A stretch of 8,536 nucleotides of DNA from Brevundimonas sp. (GTDB lineage: Bacteria > Pseudomonadota > Alphaproteobacteria > Caulobacterales > Caulobacteraceae), in assembly GCA_012270135.1 (NCBI GenBank), contig JAAXIW010000373.1:1-8536 (forward strand). Direction: 5' to 3'. The stretch's first letter is position 1. Each line of letters opens with the position of its first letter. Positions 5,763-8,536 of the stretch are shown here, in pieces. The notes below the pieces were generated by a model. That model had not been told where the DNA came from. It searched no databases and saw only the letters and a program-made list of their open reading frames with translations. The translations under genes and the position numbers were made by a program.

Positions 5763-7070
5763 GTGGAATTCGACGCGTTGCTGCTGTCGCGGATGCAGTT
5801 CGCCTTCACCGTCGCGTTTCACATCCTGTTCCCGGCCTTCACCATCGGCCTGGCGGCCTTCCTTGCCGTGCTCGAAGGGCTCTGGCTCTGGACGAAGCGC
5901 GACGCCTTCAAGACCCTCTACCTGTTCTGGGTGAAGATCTTCGCCATCAGCTTCGGCATGGGCGTCGTCTCCGGTGTGGTGCTCAGCTACCAGTTCGGCA
6001 CCAACTGGTCCGAATTCATCCGCCTGACCGGCGGCGTCATCGGCCCCCTGCTGGCCTATGAGGTGCTGACCGCCTTCTTTCTCGAGGCCTCCTTCCTCGG
6101 GGTCATGCTGTTCGGCTGGAAGAAGGTCGGACCCCGGCTCCACTTCCTCGCCACCGTTCTGGTCGCGGTCGGGACCAGCATCTCGGCCTTCTGGATCCTG
6201 TCCGCCAACAGCTGGATGCAGACGCCGCAGGGTTTCGAGATCATGGCCGACGGGCGCTTCGTGGCGACCAGCTTCATGGAGGTCATCTTCAACCCCAGCT
6301 TCCCGTCGCGGCTGGTCCACATGCTCCTGGCCGCCTTCCTGACCACGGGTCTGGTCGTCGGCGCCGCCTCGGCCTGGCGCGTGCTCAGGGAGCGCGCCGA
6401 TCCTGCCGCCGCCGGCTGGACCGAGAGCCGCATTTCGCTGGTCATGGCGATCGGAATGGTCGCCGTGGTGGCCCCCCTTCAGCTCGTCGCCGGTCACTGG
6501 TCGGGCGAGGTCGCGCACGAGTATCAACCCTCCAAGACCGCCGCCATCGAAGGCTATTGGGAGACCCGCGCCGACCAGCCTTTCATCGTTTTCGGCATCC
6601 CGGATCGCGAGGCGGGGAAGAACCATCTCGAGGTCGCCATCCCCGGCGTCGGCAACGCCATCCAGAACCTGCCGCGTGACGAGGTCATCCAGGGGCTCGA
6701 CGCCTGGCCGCGCGAGGACCAGCCCCCGCCGGCCATCCCCTTCTTCGCCTTCCGCATCATGGTCGGGCTCGGCCTGCTGATGATCGCCCTGGGTGGCGTC
6801 GGCGTCTTCCTGCTGTGGCGGCGGCGGCTGTTCGAGAGCCGCTGGTTCCTGCGTTTCTGCGTCGCCATGGGCCCCTCCGGCTTCATCGCCGTGCTGGCCG
6901 GCTGGATGGTCACCGAGGTCGGCCGCCAGCCGTGGGTCGTTCATGGGGTGCTCCGCACCCGCGACGCGGTCTCGCCGGTCACGGCCGGAGACGTGGCGAC
7001 CAGTCTGATCGCATACATCGCTGTATACGATATCGTCTTCACCTCCGGCGCAATCTTAATCCTGCGCTAG
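5763..7070 (+). CDS. cydA: cytochrome bd quinol oxidase subunit I (CIO type), C-terminal tail cut by an amber codon
   Basis: Inner-membrane subunit that oxidises quinol and carries hemes b558, b595 and d, reducing O2 to water with CydB. The start is GTG at 5763, with AGGGGA (5751-5756) 6 nt before it. The 435-residue frame shows H20 in FTVAFHILFPAFTIG (b595/d ligand), E100 and E108 (proton-path glutamates), H186 in LVHMLLAAF and M333 in FRIMVGLG (b558 ligands), quinol-loop residues K258 and E263 in HEYQPSKTAAIEG, and GRQPWVVHGVLRT (387-399). The quinol loop is short, as in the cyanide-insensitive (CIO) subfamily. The frame stops at TAG 7068-7070, right after the last helix (…AILILR), but stays open for 37 further codons to a TGATG junction with cydB. 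All helices and ligands are kept, so the truncated product may well function. The kinase gene lies 112 nt upstream. Confidence 0.93.
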   Translation: MEFDALLLSRMQFAFTVAFHILFPAFTIGLAAFLAVLEGLWLWTKRDAFKTLYLFWVKIFAISFGMGVVSGVVLSYQFGTNWSEFIRLTGGVIGPLLAYEVLTAFFLEASFLGVMLFGWKKVGPRLHFLATVLVAVGTSISAFWILSANSWMQTPQGFEIMADGRFVATSFMEVIFNPSFPSRLVHMLLAAFLTTGLVVGAASAWRVLRERADPAAAGWTESRISLVMAIGMVAVVAPLQLVAGHWSGEVAHEYQPSKTAAIEGYWETRADQPFIVFGIPDREAGKNHLEVAIPGVGNAIQNLPRDEVIQGLDAWPREDQPPPAIPFFAFRIMVGLGLLMIALGGVGVFLLWRRRLFESRWFLRFCVAMGPSGFIAVLAGWMVTEVGRQPWVVHGVLRTRDAVSPVTAGDVATSLIAYIAVYDIVFTSGAILILR

Positions 7071-7184
7071 ATGTCCGAAGGGCCGGTCGCCGCTCTCGCC
7101 GAGCCCGCGCCGCGCCAGGATCGCGCCCCCGGCTCGCCGCTGGCCAAGGCGCCCGAAGACACCACCCCGGGGGAGGACAACTGA
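7071..7184 (+). pseudogene. in-frame C-terminal tail of CydA beyond the amber codon
   Basis: Directly after the TAG, the cydA frame continues ATG TCC GAA GGG and encodes 37 residues, MSEGPVAALAEPAPRQDRAP followed by GSPLAKAPEDTTPGEDN. It then stops at TGA 7182-7184, sharing its A with the cydB ATG (TGATG). The Pro/Ala/Glu-rich content fits the cytoplasmic tail that follows the last CydA helix in related oxidases, and coding-like G/C third positions resume here. It is either a severed tail, a region reached by amber read-through, or a small peptide re-initiated at the ATG that abuts the TAG. A sequencing error is also possible. Confidence 0.6.
7172..7177 (+). promoter_or_regulatory. strong ribosome binding site of cydB
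   Basis: GGAGGA lies 6 nt before the cydB ATG and inside the last codons of the extended cydA frame. It fixes the cydB start at 7184 and means cydB can initiate independently even if ribosomes leave cydA at the amber codon. Confidence 0.75.
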
Positions 7185-8215
7185 TGCTCGACCTGCCGCT
7201 GATCTGGGCCGGGCTGATCGCCGTGGCCGTCCTGCTCTACGTCACCCTCGACGGTTTCGACCTGGGCATCGGCATCCTCTTCCCCTTCGCGCGCTCGAAG
7301 GAGGAGCGGGATGTGATGATGAACACCGTCGCTCCCGTCTGGGACGGCAACGAGACCTGGCTGGTGCTGGGCGGGGGCGGTCTGCTGGCGGCGTTTCCGC
7401 TGGCCTATTCGATCGTCATGCCGGCCTTCTATCTGCCGGTTCTGCTGATGCTGGCGGGGCTGATCCTGCGCGGCGTCGCCTTCGAGTTCCGTTTCCGGGC
7501 GCGCGACCGCGGACGCAAATTCTGGACCCAGATGTTCGCGGGCGGGTCGATCCTTACCGCCATCGCCCAGGGCCTGATCCTCGGCGGCTTCATCCAGGGC
7601 GTGACCGTCGAGAATTCGCGCTTCGCCGGCGGGACCTTCGACTGGCTGACGCCCTACACCCTGCTGGTCGCCGCCGGGATCGTCGCCGGCTACGCCCTGC
7701 TCGGCGGGGCCTGGCTGATGATGAAGACCACCGACAACCTGCACGGGGATGCCAAACGCTGGACCCTGGTCAGCGCCGCCGCGGTCGCTGTCCTGCTCGC
7801 CGCCGTCAGCCTCGCCACCCTGTTCGTCCACCCCCGCATCGCCGCTCGCTGGGGCTTCGAGGTCGGCGCCGGCCTCGCCGTGGACTGGGCCACGCTGGCG
7901 CCCCTCCTGCTCATCCCGGCGCTCGGCCTCGCCGGTTTGGTCCTGGTGGTCGCCATGGCCCGCCGCGGTTCGCACCGCTGGCCCTTCGCCGGCGCCATGC
8001 TGGTCTTCCTGTCCGGCTATCTGGGCCTCGCGGCCAGCTTCATGCCGACCATCGTGCCCTATGACATCGGCTTCCGCGAGGCCGCCGCGCCCGACAACGC
8101 CCTCGGCCTGATGCTGGTCGGCACGGCCGCCATCCTGCCGCTGATCCTCGCCTACACCGGCTGGGTCTACTGGGTGTTCCGCGGCAAGGTCACGACGGAG
8201 ACCGGCTATCATTAG
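7184..8215 (+). CDS. cydB: cytochrome bd quinol oxidase subunit II
   Basis: Second core inner-membrane subunit of cytochrome bd; it has no heme ligands of its own and stabilises the heme-bearing CydA. The 343-residue product opens with MLDLPLIWAGLIAVAVLLYV and then TLDGFDLGIGILFPF (about residues 21-35), followed by VAPVWDGNETWLVLGGGGLLAAFP (about 49-72); both are hallmark CydB motifs. Further signatures are LRGVAFEFRFRA (94-105), the YALLGGAWLMMKT segment and ASFMPTIVPYDIGFREAAAP near the C-terminus. I estimate eight to nine hydrophobic helices, and the length is typical of the CIO-type subunit (about 335-380). The ATG overlaps the TGA of the extended cydA frame by one base, the usual sign of translational coupling. 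A short CydX/DUF2474-like frame overlaps its stop by 5 nt. Confidence 0.96.
   Translation: MLDLPLIWAGLIAVAVLLYVTLDGFDLGIGILFPFARSKEERDVMMNTVAPVWDGNETWLVLGGGGLLAAFPLAYSIVMPAFYLPVLLMLAGLILRGVAFEFRFRARDRGRKFWTQMFAGGSILTAIAQGLILGGFIQGVTVENSRFAGGTFDWLTPYTLLVAAGIVAGYALLGGAWLMMKTTDNLHGDAKRWTLVSAAAVAVLLAAVSLATLFVHPRIAARWGFEVGAGLAVDWATLAPLLLIPALGLAGLVLVVAMARRGSHRWPFAGAMLVFLSGYLGLAASFMPTIVPYDIGFREAAAPDNALGLMLVGTAAILPLILAYTGWVYWVFRGKVTTETGYH
8197..8201 (+). promoter_or_regulatory. Shine-Dalgarno candidate for the CydX-like gene
   Basis: GGAGA inside the end of cydB lies 9 nt before ATT 8211-8213. It is the only purine-rich element well placed for this downstream frame, and it is the main reason to prefer ATT over TTG 8256. 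Confidence 0.3.
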
Positions 8216-8536
8216 GGTCGAGCCACCCCCCGGTCCCAACGACGCCCCCGGCCCGTTGTGGAAGCGGCTGGCCTGGTTCGCCGGCCTCGCCGTCGCAGCC
8301 TCGGCCGTGACCGCCGCCGTCGCCTATGCGCTCAGTGCCTGGCCGGTCATGGGCTGCGGCGCGAACTTCGCCTCCCTGTTGATCACCGCCGCATCCGTCG
8401 CCGCCCTGCTCCTCGCCGCGCCCCAGACGCCGCCGCAGACGCCGCCGCCCGGCGCTGACATCACCAGCAGTCTGAACAGCGGCCCGCCGCGCCCCGCCGA
8501 ATACTTCGCGCCCGAGCCGCGACCCGAGCCCGAGCC
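8211..8536 (+). CDS. DUF2474/CydX-like small membrane protein, extended, partial at right edge
   Basis: After cydB a frame with strong G/C third positions runs to the window edge. It reads RVEPPPGPNDAPGPLWKRLA and continues WFAGLAVAASAVTAAVAYAL. The PLWKRLAWF segment plus one helix resembles DUF2474 accessory subunits, which often follow cydB in CIO operons and are thought to stabilise the oxidase. No ATG or GTG exists between the in-frame stop at 8142-8144 and this segment. The best-placed start is ATT at 8211, with GGAGA (8197-8201) 9 nt upstream; the alternative is TTG at 8256, without a Shine-Dalgarno. The frame goes on beyond the expected ~40-60 residues with a second hydrophobic segment (FASLLITAASVAALLLAAP), a QTPPQTPPP repeat and a Pro/Glu-rich end, so it may be a fusion or a different family. 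The homology call is from memory and moderate. Confidence 0.5.
   Translation, partial: MRVEPPPGPNDAPGPLWKRLAWFAGLAVAASAVTAAVAYALSAWPVMGCGANFASLLITAASVAALLLAAPQTPPQTPPPGADITSSLNSGPPRPAEYFAPEPRPEPE
8424..8447 (+). repeat. two tandem copies of a 12-bp coding repeat
   Basis: CAGACGCCGCCG occurs twice without a gap, in frame, encoding QTPP-QTPP in the Pro-rich linker that follows the second hydrophobic segment of the CydX-like protein. Such a repeat can expand or contract by slippage; it probably has no role beyond linker length. Confidence 0.7.

Noticed and set aside
5496..6944. Minus-strand open frame opposite the kinase end and cydA
   Set aside because: Composition is that of an antisense shadow (Asp/Gly/Glu/Gln-rich) and cydA on the plus strand is unambiguous.
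7067..8239. Minus-strand open frame opposite cydB
   Set aside because: Shadow of cydB with the same low-complexity antisense composition.
8424..8447. CRISPR-like or mobile repeat
   Set aside because: Only two contiguous 12-bp copies inside a Pro-rich coding linker, with no spacers.
8258..8458. Plus-strand GTG frame after cydB (Arg-rich, 66 codons)
   Set aside because: Arg-rich translation and poorer third-position G/C than the overlapping frame, which encodes a plausible membrane protein.

Overview
The window is a chromosomal segment of a high-GC alphaproteobacterium. The gene content points to the Caulobacterales, perhaps Brevundimonas: a secreted beta-propeller protein carrying an EEVVVTGSRI-type motif, an alphaproteobacterial ThiE, and a cyanide-insensitive-type cytochrome bd oxidase. 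The genus is an inference from recalled family resemblance; no search was run. Eight protein genes are supported, two of them cut by the window edges. I see no tRNA, rRNA, CRISPR array, insertion sequence or phage gene.

Left part, minus strand (1-1067): an iron-storage block. bfd (bacterioferritin-associated [2Fe-2S] ferredoxin, apparent TTG start) is followed by bfr (bacterioferritin) and then by the start of a small single-pass membrane protein that runs off the left edge. In Bfr, position 127, a ferroxidase glutamate in E. coli, is threonine. The bfd-bfr gap and the region upstream of bfd contain several inverted repeats, including a candidate Fur box.

Centre, plus strand (1216-5650): divergently from bfd runs a gene for an exported beta-propeller protein with a TonB-box-like segment, then thiE (thiamine phosphate synthase), then a membrane histidine kinase with an N-terminal MASE1 sensor and no receiver domain or partner regulator in view.

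Right part, plus strand (5763-8536): a cydAB operon for cytochrome bd quinol oxidase. Its upstream region carries compact overlapping dyads. Most striking is an in-frame amber codon (7068-7070) right after the last membrane helix of CydA. The same frame continues for 37 more codons and ends in a TGATG overlap with cydB, so the longer frame looks like the ancestral gene. The codons just before the amber are unusually AT-rich. After cydB comes the start of a small membrane protein resembling DUF2474 (CydX-like) subunits, with no ATG or GTG start and an unusual second helix plus a Pro-rich extension. It runs off the right edge.

The genes suggest two physiological themes: iron storage and release next to a secreted protein possibly linked to TonB, and a high-affinity or stress-resistant terminal oxidase preceded by a redox- or environment-sensing kinase candidate. 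No wholly new system is evident. The best leads are the interrupted CydA tail, the TonB-box-like motif on a soluble propeller beside an iron-regulated divergent promoter, and the long CydX-like gene.
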